In this document: positions 1 through 6,163 of the stretch, one piece after another | Position numbering within the stretch: the stretch's first letter is position 1 | Layout of the letters: each line of letters starts with the position of its first letter | Assembly: GCA_025350985.1 (NCBI GenBank) | Contig: JANXWU010000396.1 | Span: 1 to 11,096 of the forward strand | Length of the DNA stretch: 11,096 nucleotides | Direction: 5' to 3' | Origin: Spartobacteria bacterium | GTDB lineage: Bacteria; Verrucomicrobiota; Verrucomicrobiia; Chthoniobacterales; Chthoniobacteraceae | Made by a program: the position numbers and the translations under genes | The notes under the pieces: generated by a model | Database searches by the model: none | Told to the model about the DNA's origin: nothing | Seen by the model: only the letters and a program-made list of their open reading frames with translations

Positions 1-31
1 TTGAACCTCAAATCACAGAACGGTTTTCACC

Positions 32-74
32 CTCCGCTGCTCCGCGAACCTCTGCGCTTCTCCGCGCCTCTGCG
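32..74. repeat. Degenerate CTCYGCG iterated repeat
   Basis: Five copies of a 7-nt unit (CTCCGCT, CTCCGCG, CTCTGCG, CTCCGCG, CTCTGCG) start at 32, 40, 50, 60 and 68, so the period is 8-10 nt. On the other strand it reads as iterated CGCRGAG. It lies in the non-coding leader upstream of rplS. From memory, purine-rich arrays of this CGCAGAG/CGCGGAG type occur dispersed between genes in several environmental bacterial phyla; I cannot count copies here. No inverted-repeat structure or coding potential is evident. Function is unknown. Confidence 0.55.
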
Positions 75-184
75 TTAAAAACAGGGCACGACAGAGAATG
101 ACACCGCGAGAGAATTCATTTGCTACGCAGAAAATTTTCGCTAGATGTTCCGGCTGTTTTTCACCCAGCCCACGACGCCACGCC

Positions 185-544
185 ATGAACATCATCCAGA
201 CGATCGAACAGGAACAACTCAAACCGCAGACTTCGAAGTTCAAGGTGGGCGACACGGTGCGCGTCCACACGCGCGTCGTCGAAGGCGACAAGGAACGCAT
301 CCAGATTTACACGGGCATCGTGATGGGCTTCCGCGGCCGAGGGCTGAACGAGGCGTTCACCGTGCGGCGCATCAGCTACGGCGAGGGCGTCGAGCGCGTG
401 TTCCCGATTCATTCCCCGCGGATCGCTAAAGTCGAAATCGAGCGTTCGGGCAGCGTGCGCCGCGCGAAGCTCAACTACCTGCGCGGGCGCAAGGGCAAGG
501 GCGCGACGACCGTGCGCGAGGAAGCGCAGCAGCTCGCGAAGTAA
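185..544 (+). CDS. rplS: 50S ribosomal protein L19
   Basis: This encodes ribosomal protein L19 of the large subunit, which sits at the interface with the 30S subunit. The 119-residue product matches the usual L19 length (about 115-120). It has the family features in order: an N-terminal helix ([12 protein letters not shown]), the [20 protein letters not shown] beta-strand region, [19 protein letters not shown], then [17 protein letters not shown] and the C-terminal [15 protein letters not shown] tract. The frame stays open upstream to an ATG at 98, but the extra 29 residues are not L19-like and the family begins at about this MNII, so I place the start at 185. No clear Shine-Dalgarno is seen before it. 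The downstream order rnhB-yraN is a classic neighbourhood for rplS. trmD, often next to rplS, is not in the 184 bases available upstream. Confidence 0.97.
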   Translation: MNIIQTIEQEQLKPQTSKFKVGDTVRVHTRVVEGDKERIQIYTGIVMGFRGRGLNEAFTVRRISYGEGVERVFPIHSPRIAKVEIERSGSVRRAKLNYLRGRKGKGATTVREEAQQLAK

Positions 545-571
545 TCTTTTTTCTCTCATCCAGATTTTCAG

Positions 572-605
572 CAGCGGCGGCCTACAACCGCCGCTGTTTG
601 TTTTT
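572..605 (+). terminator. Rho-independent terminator after rplS
   Basis: A perfect 9-bp GC-rich stem (CAGCGGCGG at 572-580 pairing with CCGCCGCTG at 588-596) has a 7-nt loop and is followed at once by TTTGTTTTT. It begins 27 nt after the rplS stop and ends before the rnhB start, so rplS is probably at least partly uncoupled from rnhB-yraN. Confidence 0.85.
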
Positions 606-627
606 CGGGTCATCGTTTTGATTTGAA

Positions 628-1284
628 ATGAAGCCGGGGAAATCGGTAGCTTGCCCGCCGATGAGATGCAGCTTCAAACACGAGCGCGCGCTTTGGAAAA
701 GCGGGATCGAAATCGTCGCGGGCATCGATGAGGCCGGGCGCGGGCCGCTCGCCGGGCCGGTCGTCGCGGCTTGCGTGATTCTGCCGCAAAAATTTCGTCA
801 CAAGACACTCACCGACTCGAAGCAACTTAATGAGCCGCAACGCGAGGAGATTTACGCGGAGCTGACCGCAAACCAGCTTGTTTGTTGGACTTCATCCGCG
901 GTCGAGCATGACGAGATTGAACGCATCAATATCCTGCGCGCCACGCACGACGCGATGCGCCGAGCCGTGCGCGCGCTCGCCACGGCGCCTCATCATGTGC
1001 TCATCGACGGTTTGCCCGTGCGCCCTTTTCCCTATCCACACACCGCGATCGTGGACGGCGACGCGAAAAGCCTGAGCATCGCCGCCGCGAGCGTGATCGC
1101 CAAGGTCACACGCGACCGCATCATGCGCGAACTCGATGCGCTTTATCCCGACTACGCCTTTGCCCAACACAAAGGCTACGCCACCGAACTGCACCAGGAG
1201 CGACTGCGCAAACATGGGCCTTGTCCGATTCATCGCCGGAGTTTTTACCCGGTGGCGGAGCAACTCCAACTCCTCGCCTCCTGA
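628..1284 (+). CDS. rnhB: Ribonuclease HII
   Basis: RNase HII cleaves the RNA strand of RNA-DNA hybrids and starts removal of ribonucleotides misincorporated into DNA; it is cytoplasmic. The protein has 218 residues from this start. The signature AGIDEAGRGPLAGPVVAA supplies catalytic D34 and E35. D127 (VLIDG) and D145 (VDGDAKS) complete the four-carboxylate site, with spacing close to the E. coli enzyme. The SIAAASVIAKVTRD helix and the C-terminal HKGYAT...HGPCPIHRRSFYPV region are also typical. The start is uncertain: ATG 628 or ATG 661 (protein beginning MRCSFKHERAL). Neither has a good Shine-Dalgarno, and the first 11 residues are not a conserved part of the family. The 3' end overlaps yraN by 71 nt, suggesting cotranscription and translational coupling. 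Confidence 0.96.
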   Translation: MKPGKSVACPPMRCSFKHERALWKSGIEIVAGIDEAGRGPLAGPVVAACVILPQKFRHKTLTDSKQLNEPQREEIYAELTANQLVCWTSSAVEHDEIERINILRATHDAMRRAVRALATAPHHVLIDGLPVRPFPYPHTAIVDGDAKSLSIAAASVIAKVTRDRIMRELDALYPDYAFAQHKGYATELHQERLRKHGPCPIHRRSFYPVAEQLQLLAS

Positions 1285-1678
1285 GTCTGAACGCGCGCAC
1301 CTCGTGCTGGGGCGCCGGGGCGAGGACTTGGCCGCGCGATTTTTGCGGCGCGAGGGATTCAAAATTCTCTACCGCAATTTCCGCGCGCGCGGCGGCGGCG
1401 AAGTGGATTTGGTCTGCCGCGACCGGAAGCTGAACACGCTGGTTTTCCTCGAAGTAAAAACGCGAACCTCAACTGACTTCGGCCGGCCGGCGGATGCGGT
1501 GAAGGCGGACAAACGGCAATTGATCTCGCGCGGTGCGCTGGCTTGGCTGCGGCTGTTGGATAACCCCGACATTCTCTTTCGCTTCGACATTGTGGAAGTA
1601 TTAGTCGGCCAAAACGGCGAGCCTCAAATCACGCTCATCCGGGACGCGTTCCAGTTGCCAAAACCGCTCGTCTGGTAA
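1214..1678 (+). CDS. yraN: UPF0102 family protein YraN
   Basis: This is a 154-residue UPF0102 (YraN) protein. The family has a PD-(D/E)XK nuclease-like fold and an unsettled role, often suggested to lie in DNA or RNA processing. Motifs visible: GRRGEDLAARFLRREGF (E37), GGEVDLV (E63, D65) and FLEVKTR (E80, K82), which together form the expected acidic/lysine site. They are followed by the DAVKADKRQLISRGALAWL helix. ATG 1214 has an AGGAG at 1196-1200, rather distant at 13 nt, and gives an N-terminal extension (MGLVRFIAGVF) before the core. GTG 1304 is a possible shorter start that would avoid most of the rnhB overlap. The frame stays open upstream to 1136, but that part lies inside rnhB. It ends 12 nt from the convergent kinase gene. 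Confidence 0.93.
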   Translation: MGLVRFIAGVFTRWRSNSNSSPPESERAHLVLGRRGEDLAARFLRREGFKILYRNFRARGGGEVDLVCRDRKLNTLVFLEVKTRTSTDFGRPADAVKADKRQLISRGALAWLRLLDNPDILFRFDIVEVLVGQNGEPQITLIRDAFQLPKPLVW

Positions 1679-1690
1679 GTCGTCCGCCGC

Positions 1691-2872
1691 TTACAAACAA
1701 GGTATCCTGACCTCGAAGGTCGTGCCCTTATCCAGCGCACTCGTGACCGTGATCGTCCCGCGGTGTGCTTCAACCATGGACTTGGTAATCGCCAGACCCA
1801 GTCCCGTCCCTTTGGCTTTGCCGTAAGTCACGAATGGCTCAAAGATCGTCGATAAATGTTCCGGCGAAATCCCGTGGCCAGTGTCGGACACTTTGAAAAT
1901 CACCACGTCCTCCACCTTGTCGATGAAGAGGGTGATCGTGCCGCCGCCGCACATCGCCTCGCGGGCATTTTTAATCAGATTGCCGAGCAGTCGAATCATC
2001 CGGTGATGATCCACCCGGATATAGCCGGCGAAATGAATGTGCTTCTCAAAACGAATCTTGCAGCTTCCCGCCTTGGCGAGCTCCTGTTGCTCCAGCTCAT
2101 TCACCAGCACCATCACGGGCGTGCGTTCCAGCGAAAGGTTCGCCGTACCACGCGAGAAATCCAATAACTCCTGATTCATCGCGTGCATGCGCTCCACCGA
2201 TTGTTGAATGATCCCCGTCATCTTCAACACCAGCGCGTCCGTGGAGGAGCGCGCGATGTATTCGCACGCGCCGAAGATGCTCGTCATCGGATTGTTGATG
2301 TCGTGGATGATCGAACTCACCGTCGAGCCCAGTAGAGACAGCCTCTCCGTGCGCAACATTTCCTTGATGAAATGCTCATTGCTGTTCCGCAGTCGCTGCG
2401 TGGTGGAGCGTCCGAAATTTCGGAGCACCTGCTGCGGCGCGAGTTGCAGCAAAGTGCGCCACGCCTCCTCGTCCACCACGGCGAGGACGGCCCGCTCCGC
2501 CGCACTAGCTTGGGCGGAGCGGCTGCTCCCGTCGATCAAAGCCATCTCTCCGAAAAAATCTCCCGCCTGCAGGTGCGCCAGCGACTCTTGATGGCCACCC
2601 CGGCCTTTCTTGGAAATCTTCACCGCACCTTCGAGGATCAAATAGATTTCCACGCCCCTGTCCCCTTCTTCGAAAATCGTGTCGCTGCCTTCCACTACTT
2701 GATTGCGAACCAATCGCGCGAAGTGGCTTAAGACCGCGTCTGGGATTTCCTGCAACAGTTTGTTGGCGCGCAAGTTTTCCAAAGCCGGCGCTTGGAAATG
2801 CCGCGACAGATCAATCAGCTTCGAGGGCACGCTCAACGAAAACTCTTCGGATAAATGACGTGGTAATCCCAT
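1691..2872 (-). CDS. Cyclic-nucleotide-binding sensor histidine kinase
   Basis: This is a 393-residue soluble histidine kinase with no signal peptide or membrane segment. Residues about 33-150 form a cyclic-nucleotide-binding (CRP/PKA-type) domain. Its phosphate-binding cassette reads FGEMALIDGSSRSAQA, with G108, E109, R118 and S119 in the places that contact the ribose and cyclic phosphate in cAMP-binding proteins. Residues about 175-240 are the dimerisation/phosphoacceptor helices (SIIHDINNPMTSI, H190). The ATPase domain follows: N-box NLIKNAREAM (N298, N302), G1 DTGHGI (D330), F-box FEPF, and G2 GKAKGTGLGLAI. All catalytic motifs are intact. No response regulator is encoded nearby, so the phosphotransfer partner is unknown. 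It is divergent from an adenylate cyclase operon, which suggests cAMP as its ligand (inference). The start is ATG 2872; GTG at residue 15 is an alternative, and no strong Shine-Dalgarno decides between them. Confidence 0.92.
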   Translation of the reverse strand: MGLPRHLSEEFSLSVPSKLIDLSRHFQAPALENLRANKLLQEIPDAVLSHFARLVRNQVVEGSDTIFEEGDRGVEIYLILEGAVKISKKGRGGHQESLAHLQAGDFFGEMALIDGSSRSAQASAAERAVLAVVDEEAWRTLLQLAPQQVLRNFGRSTTQRLRNSNEHFIKEMLRTERLSLLGSTVSSIIHDINNPMTSIFGACEYIARSSTDALVLKMTGIIQQSVERMHAMNQELLDFSRGTANLSLERTPVMVLVNELEQQELAKAGSCKIRFEKHIHFAGYIRVDHHRMIRLLGNLIKNAREAMCGGGTITLFIDKVEDVVIFKVSDTGHGISPEHLSTIFEPFVTYGKAKGTGLGLAITKSMVEAHRGTITVTSALDKGTTFEVRIPCL

Positions 2873-3053
2873 GGTCAGGAGCGGAATTCGCCCACCCGTG
2901 CCCTGGCTGGCACCAACTTGCTTCGCTGCCCGCGCTTTGATTTTTGGTCCATGCTCAAACCTCTGCCAAGCACCCTGCGTGCCCTTTGGCCATTAGCTAC
3001 CGGACGCCATTTCAGGCTGGCGGTGGAGCGCTAGTTGCTCAGTCCAGTCCTTG
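2873..3053. promoter_or_regulatory. Divergent intergenic control region
   Basis: These 181 bases separate the minus-strand kinase from the plus-strand cyclase operon, so they should carry promoters for both. I see no convincing sigma70 -35/-10 pair for either direction. One inverted repeat, GTGCC-N6-GGCAC at 2898-2913, lies 26 bases upstream of the kinase start and could be an operator; it does not match a CRP consensus (TGTGA-N6-TCACA). No open frame with a credible start fills the gap. Confidence 0.35.
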
Positions 3054-3953
3054 ATGGATTTTCAAAATCGCCGTCCGGTTCAACTTGCCGCCTTATGCAC
3101 GTTGAGCGCGCTTTTTCTCGGCTTGCTCCAATACGCGAACTTCAATCCGTTGACCAAGACCGAGGCTTATCTTGCCGACCTGCGGACCGTCTTCGGCCGC
3201 AAAACGCCCGCGAGCACCGCCATTGTTTTTCTCACCATCGACCAGGCTTCGGTCCAACTCGATCAACTGTTCCCCGAGGAAATCACCGCCTCCCCCGAAT
3301 TGAGCGCGATGAAGAAAGGCTGGCCGTGGTCGCGGCAGGTTTACGCCGCTCTGCTCGATCGCTTGTCCGGTGCCAGCGCGAAGGTTGTCCTCTTCGACTT
3401 AATCTTCCCCACCTCCGCGGCCGGCGACGACGCTTTCCGGGCTGCGCTGGACCGGCATCGCGACCAAGTCATCATCTGTGGAAATTTTCAGAAGGCCGAA
3501 GCGGGCGGAGCCAGCACCGCGACTCTTTCGCTTCCCTGCCCCACTCTTTTGCCGCGTGACGAAGTGCCAGATTCGCGGCTGGCGTTCGCCAACTTCCTTC
3601 CCGACGCGGACGGCGTGGTGCGGCGTGCGCACTACCGCTTTTCACTGCGGGACGTGAGCGGCATTCACTCCGACCAAGCCAGCTATGAGTCCCCCAGCGC
3701 GGCGGCGCTGCGCAAGCTCCATCGCAGCGACCTAATCCCTAAAACCAACTCCGCGCCTTTCCGATACACCGGACCGCCTGGAACTTTCCCGTCCCATTCC
3801 GTCTATGAGTTATTCGTCCCATCGTTGTGGAAAGCCAACTTCGCAGACGGCGGCTTCTTTAAGGATAAAATCGTGGTGATCGGCCCGTCGGGAAGCTGGA
3901 GTCATGATGAACACACGACCCTTTTAGTCTGTTGGGTGGGTTTAATTTTCTGA
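3054..3953 (+). CDS. CHASE2 sensor part of split adenylate cyclase (N-terminal piece)
   Basis: This is the N-terminal piece of a CHASE2-type class III adenylate cyclase. After a short cytoplasmic tail, residues about 9-27 form a membrane anchor (LAALCTLSALFLGLLQ). A CHASE2 extracytoplasmic sensor domain follows, with typical landmarks GWPWSRQVYAALLDRLSGA (about 89-107), KVVLFDLIF (about 110-118), PDADGVVRRAHYRF (about 183-196) and FKDKIVVIGPSG (about 269-280). CHASE2 family proteins continue with HPTPF-like residues and then a PGxEhHAxALN stretch. Here the frame leaves the family after HDEHTT (T289, base 3920) and stops at 3951-3953. The family sequence resumes in the -1 frame. Adding one base in the CCC run at 3919-3921 restores HTTPFSLLGGFNFLMSGPEL and gives one protein of about 722 residues. 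Start: ATG 3054 is preferred over the adjacent TTG 3051; there is no clear Shine-Dalgarno. The ligand is unknown. Confidence 0.85.
   Translation: MDFQNRRPVQLAALCTLSALFLGLLQYANFNPLTKTEAYLADLRTVFGRKTPASTAIVFLTIDQASVQLDQLFPEEITASPELSAMKKGWPWSRQVYAALLDRLSGASAKVVLFDLIFPTSAAGDDAFRAALDRHRDQVIICGNFQKAEAGGASTATLSLPCPTLLPRDEVPDSRLAFANFLPDADGVVRRAHYRFSLRDVSGIHSDQASYESPSAAALRKLHRSDLIPKTNSAPFRYTGPPGTFPSHSVYELFVPSLWKANFADGGFFKDKIVVIGPSGSWSHDEHTTLLVCWVGLIF
3919..3925 (+). other. Probable 1-nt deletion (frameshift) in the cyclase gene
   Basis: The run CCCTTTT is where the reading frame of the CHASE2 protein should shift by -1. The usable window for the shift is narrow: the downstream frame has a TGA at 3905-3907 and the upstream frame stops at 3951. 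Inserting one C yields codons for T-P-F-S-L-L-G-G, matching the usual CHASE2 continuation. The heptamer does not obey the X_XXY_YYZ rule in the upstream frame, so programmed -1 slippage is less likely than a real deletion or a sequence error. Confidence 0.75.
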
Positions 3954-5221
3954 TGTCGGGGCCTGAACTCCACATGCAGGCTCTTAACGCCGCCATGAAC
4001 GGAGAATTTCTGCAAGAGTCGTCCGCCTTGTTAGACGGAACGCTCGTGATCCTTGCCGCCCTAGCAGCTTGGTCGCTCAGCTTGCTCGTCCGCGCGCCCG
4101 CCGCTCGACTGGTGATCATGGTTGTCGTCATCGGGACCTATGCCGCCTTGTTGTTGTTCGTCTTTAATAACTTCGGCTTGCTCCTTCCGCTGGCGACTCC
4201 GGCTGGCGTCTTTGTCCTGGGCACCTTGCAGAGCGTCCTATGTGATTTTCTGCGCGTGCGGCGAGAGAAGGCGCGCTTTCGCGGCATGCTCGACCGCTAT
4301 GTTTCCCCTGAAGTGGTGCAGGAACTAATCGACAACCCGGAAAGCTTTCTTCATTCGCTGCGCGGCGTCCGCAAACCGGTCACGGCACTCTTTGCCGACT
4401 TGCGGGGCTTTACCGGGATGATCGAAAACCGCGATGCCACGGAATTGATCGGTCAATTGAACGAATACTATGAGGCCATGACCCGTCATGTTTTTGAAAA
4501 CAGCGGGGTCTTGGACAAGATCATGGGCGACGCCATCATGGCCGTCTGGGGTGGCATTCATAGTCAGGGCTTGGGACTGGACGCCGCCTCGGCGGTGCGG
4601 GCGGCTTTTCAGATGAAACAAACACTCGCCGTGTTGAATGAAGATTGGCGCGCACGCGGATTGCCGGCCTTTGCCATGGGTCTGGGACTGAACTGCGGAC
4701 AGGCCGTCGTGGGCAACATCGGCTCGCAGCGCAAAATGGATCCGACGGCCATCGGTGAGTGTGTGAACCTGGCGGCGCGATTCGAGGAAATGACCAAGGA
4801 GTATTCCGTGGACATCCTCATCGGACAGGACTTGGCCGAACTGGTGCGCCCGCTCTTTTATCTTCAATCCGTGGACCGGGTGAAAGTCAAAGGCAGCAAC
4901 CGGTTGATTGAAGTCTTCACCGTCTGCGGAGAGCTCCAGCACGGACTGGAACCATCGGCCACGGAATACTTCAACGCTTATGCCGAAGGCTTGGACAGCC
5001 TGAAGGCGCGTGATTTTGCCAAGGCGAAAACCTTGTTGCTAAAATGTTTGGAACTTCGTCCCGACGATTCGCTGGCGGGCCTTCATCTGCGGCGCTGCGC
5101 CATTCTGTCGAAACTCCGGACTAACTCGCGCGGCTTAGCTAGGTATGTCCGGCAGGAGCCCACTTCGTTTGCCGATAGCGCGCAGAATCTTGAGGGAAAG
5201 CTATGGTACGACAGATGCTAA
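3953..5221 (+). CDS. Class III adenylate cyclase catalytic part (C-terminal piece of split gene)
   Basis: This is the C-terminal piece of the CHASE2 adenylate cyclase, converting ATP to cAMP at the inner face of the membrane. Counting from the in-frame TTG at 3932, it has the end of CHASE2 (SGPELHMQALNA), three membrane helices (about 37-53, 58-79, 82-104), the linker RGMLDRYVSPEVVQELI, and a class III cyclase domain. Metal-binding aspartates D156 (FADLRGF) and D200 (IMGDAIMAVWG), adenine-contacting K196 and T272 (PTAIGECVNLAARFE), and transition-state N279 and R283 are all present. The K/T pair suggests the class IIIb subtype and ATP rather than GTP. The tail (about 345-400) resembles one TPR hairpin. 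ATG 3953 overlaps the TGA of the preceding piece (TGATG), so reinitiation could produce this part separately. The barrel gene follows after 12 nt. Confidence 0.9.
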   Translation: MSGPELHMQALNAAMNGEFLQESSALLDGTLVILAALAAWSLSLLVRAPAARLVIMVVVIGTYAALLLFVFNNFGLLLPLATPAGVFVLGTLQSVLCDFLRVRREKARFRGMLDRYVSPEVVQELIDNPESFLHSLRGVRKPVTALFADLRGFTGMIENRDATELIGQLNEYYEAMTRHVFENSGVLDKIMGDAIMAVWGGIHSQGLGLDAASAVRAAFQMKQTLAVLNEDWRARGLPAFAMGLGLNCGQAVVGNIGSQRKMDPTAIGECVNLAARFEEMTKEYSVDILIGQDLAELVRPLFYLQSVDRVKVKGSNRLIEVFTVCGELQHGLEPSATEYFNAYAEGLDSLKARDFAKAKTLLLKCLELRPDDSLAGLHLRRCAILSKLRTNSRGLARYVRQEPTSFADSAQNLEGKLWYDRC

Positions 5222-5225
5222 AACC

Positions 5226-5229
5226 GGAG
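5226..5229 (+). promoter_or_regulatory. Shine-Dalgarno for the barrel gene
   Basis: GGAG lies 4 nt before ATG 5234, and shorter still before the adjacent TTG 5231, which supports ATG 5234 as the start. It lies between the cyclase stop and the next gene, as expected in an operon. Confidence 0.5.
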
Positions 5230-5233
5230 TTTG

Positions 5234-6163
5234 ATGAAACGTCTCGCCGCGACCGCCAGCGTCCTATTTTTGGAAATCCTTCTTTGTCCCACCGGCTTTG
5301 GTCAAGCTGGCCAGGCGCAATTGGAACAGTCGAGGCAGTTTCAAAACGAAAGGTCGCTTTCCGCCGACAACCCGGCCGGGCCGCAGAAGCTGCGCACGCC
5401 GGCGGCCAACTTTTCCGACGCCGGTGAACAACTTATCTTGAAGGAAACCCGGCCGTCTGCGCACTTCGAGGCTTACTCCGATGTAAGTGCCTTCCATGCC
5501 ACGAACGCCGCGTTCAGCCGTCGCGACGCCAAGAGTGATTCGTATCTCGTTCCCGACGTGGGTATCAGTTACCGCTCCTCACTCAGCCCCACCCTCACCG
5601 CCGATTTTGCGTTGCAGGAAACTCTCTTCCGCTACAGCCGATTCCGTGAACTTGATTTCGACAGCTCCACGGTGAAGCTCGGCCTAAACTGGCGTCCGAA
5701 GCACTTTTGGGATGTTGAGCTAACCGGACAATACAGCTTCAACCGGCTGACGACTTCTTGGTTTAACAATGAAGTCTTTCGGACGCACAGCTTTACCCTA
5801 GGCTGGCAGAAGACCGTGCGCCTGTCCGCGATGGTGTCTTTTTTTGCAGGCGGCACCGCCCAGTTCAACGTCTCGAATCCCATCGACCTCCAACGCCAGG
5901 AGTTGAGGCTCTATGCCGGCGTCGGAGTGCAGCTTACCGAGCGTCTGTCCGCCGATCTGAGTTATACCGGCGCCTCATATTTCTACCACGACAACCGCGT
6001 CGATCTAAACCAGGCGCTGGATGCCGGTTTGCATTTCCGGGTTTGTGAATGGCTCAAGCTCAATGGCGTCGTGTCCGCGGATTTCAATCGGTCTAACCAG
6101 ACCTCGTTTAACTATGATGCGGTCAACCTCGGTGGAGGAATCAATGCCAACCTCAGTTTTTAG
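5234..6163 (+). CDS. Outer-membrane beta-barrel protein
   Basis: This is a 309-residue secreted protein with no enzymatic motif that I recognise. Residues 1 to about 24 are a signal peptide (KR, hydrophobic core LAATASVLFLEILL, then PTGFGQA). After a polar segment to about residue 85, the sequence is a run of amphipathic beta strands rich in alternating aromatic and polar residues (for example YRSSLSPTLTADFALQETLF, FWDVELTGQYSFNRL, RLSADLSYTGASYFY). The protein ends in NANLSF; a C-terminal phenylalanine is the usual signal for outer-membrane insertion by the BAM machinery. The strand count suggests a small barrel, perhaps 8-12 strands. It lies between the adenylate cyclase and FecR-like genes in one operon and overlaps fecR by 20 nt, so a role in the same envelope system is likely. 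Its substrate or partner is unknown. Confidence 0.82.
   Translation: MKRLAATASVLFLEILLCPTGFGQAGQAQLEQSRQFQNERSLSADNPAGPQKLRTPAANFSDAGEQLILKETRPSAHFEAYSDVSAFHATNAAFSRRDAKSDSYLVPDVGISYRSSLSPTLTADFALQETLFRYSRFRELDFDSSTVKLGLNWRPKHFWDVELTGQYSFNRLTTSWFNNEVFRTHSFTLGWQKTVRLSAMVSFFAGGTAQFNVSNPIDLQRQELRLYAGVGVQLTERLSADLSYTGASYFYHDNRVDLNQALDAGLHFRVCEWLKLNGVVSADFNRSNQTSFNYDAVNLGGGINANLSF
6134..6138 (+). promoter_or_regulatory. Strong Shine-Dalgarno deciding the fecR start
   Basis: GGAGG, 5 nt before ATG 6144, is the best Shine-Dalgarno in the window. It fixes the FecR start at 6144, inside the end of the barrel gene, rather than ATG 6168 or upstream in-frame starts. Confidence 0.75.

Noticed and set aside
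120..147. Possible rplS promoter TTGCTA-N16-TAGATG
   Set aside because: The -10 matches only three of six consensus bases; not strong enough to list.
98..184. N-terminal extension of L19 from ATG 98
   Set aside because: The added 29 residues are unlike L19, and the family begins close to the MNIIQ start at 185.
1676..1695. GTAAG...CTTAC inverted repeat between yraN and the kinase as a bidirectional terminator
   Set aside because: Only 5 bp with a 10-nt loop, low stability and no T-tract on either side.
3919..3925. Programmed -1 ribosomal frameshift site
   Set aside because: The run CCCTTTT is suggestive, but the codons in frame (ACC CTT TTA) do not form an X_XXY_YYZ slippery heptamer and I found no clear downstream stem-loop or pseudoknot. 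The runs are also too short for convincing polymerase slippage.
4325..4942. 205-residue minus-strand open frame inside the cyclase
   Set aside because: Complement of the conserved class III cyclase domain; no independent motif or ribosome binding site.
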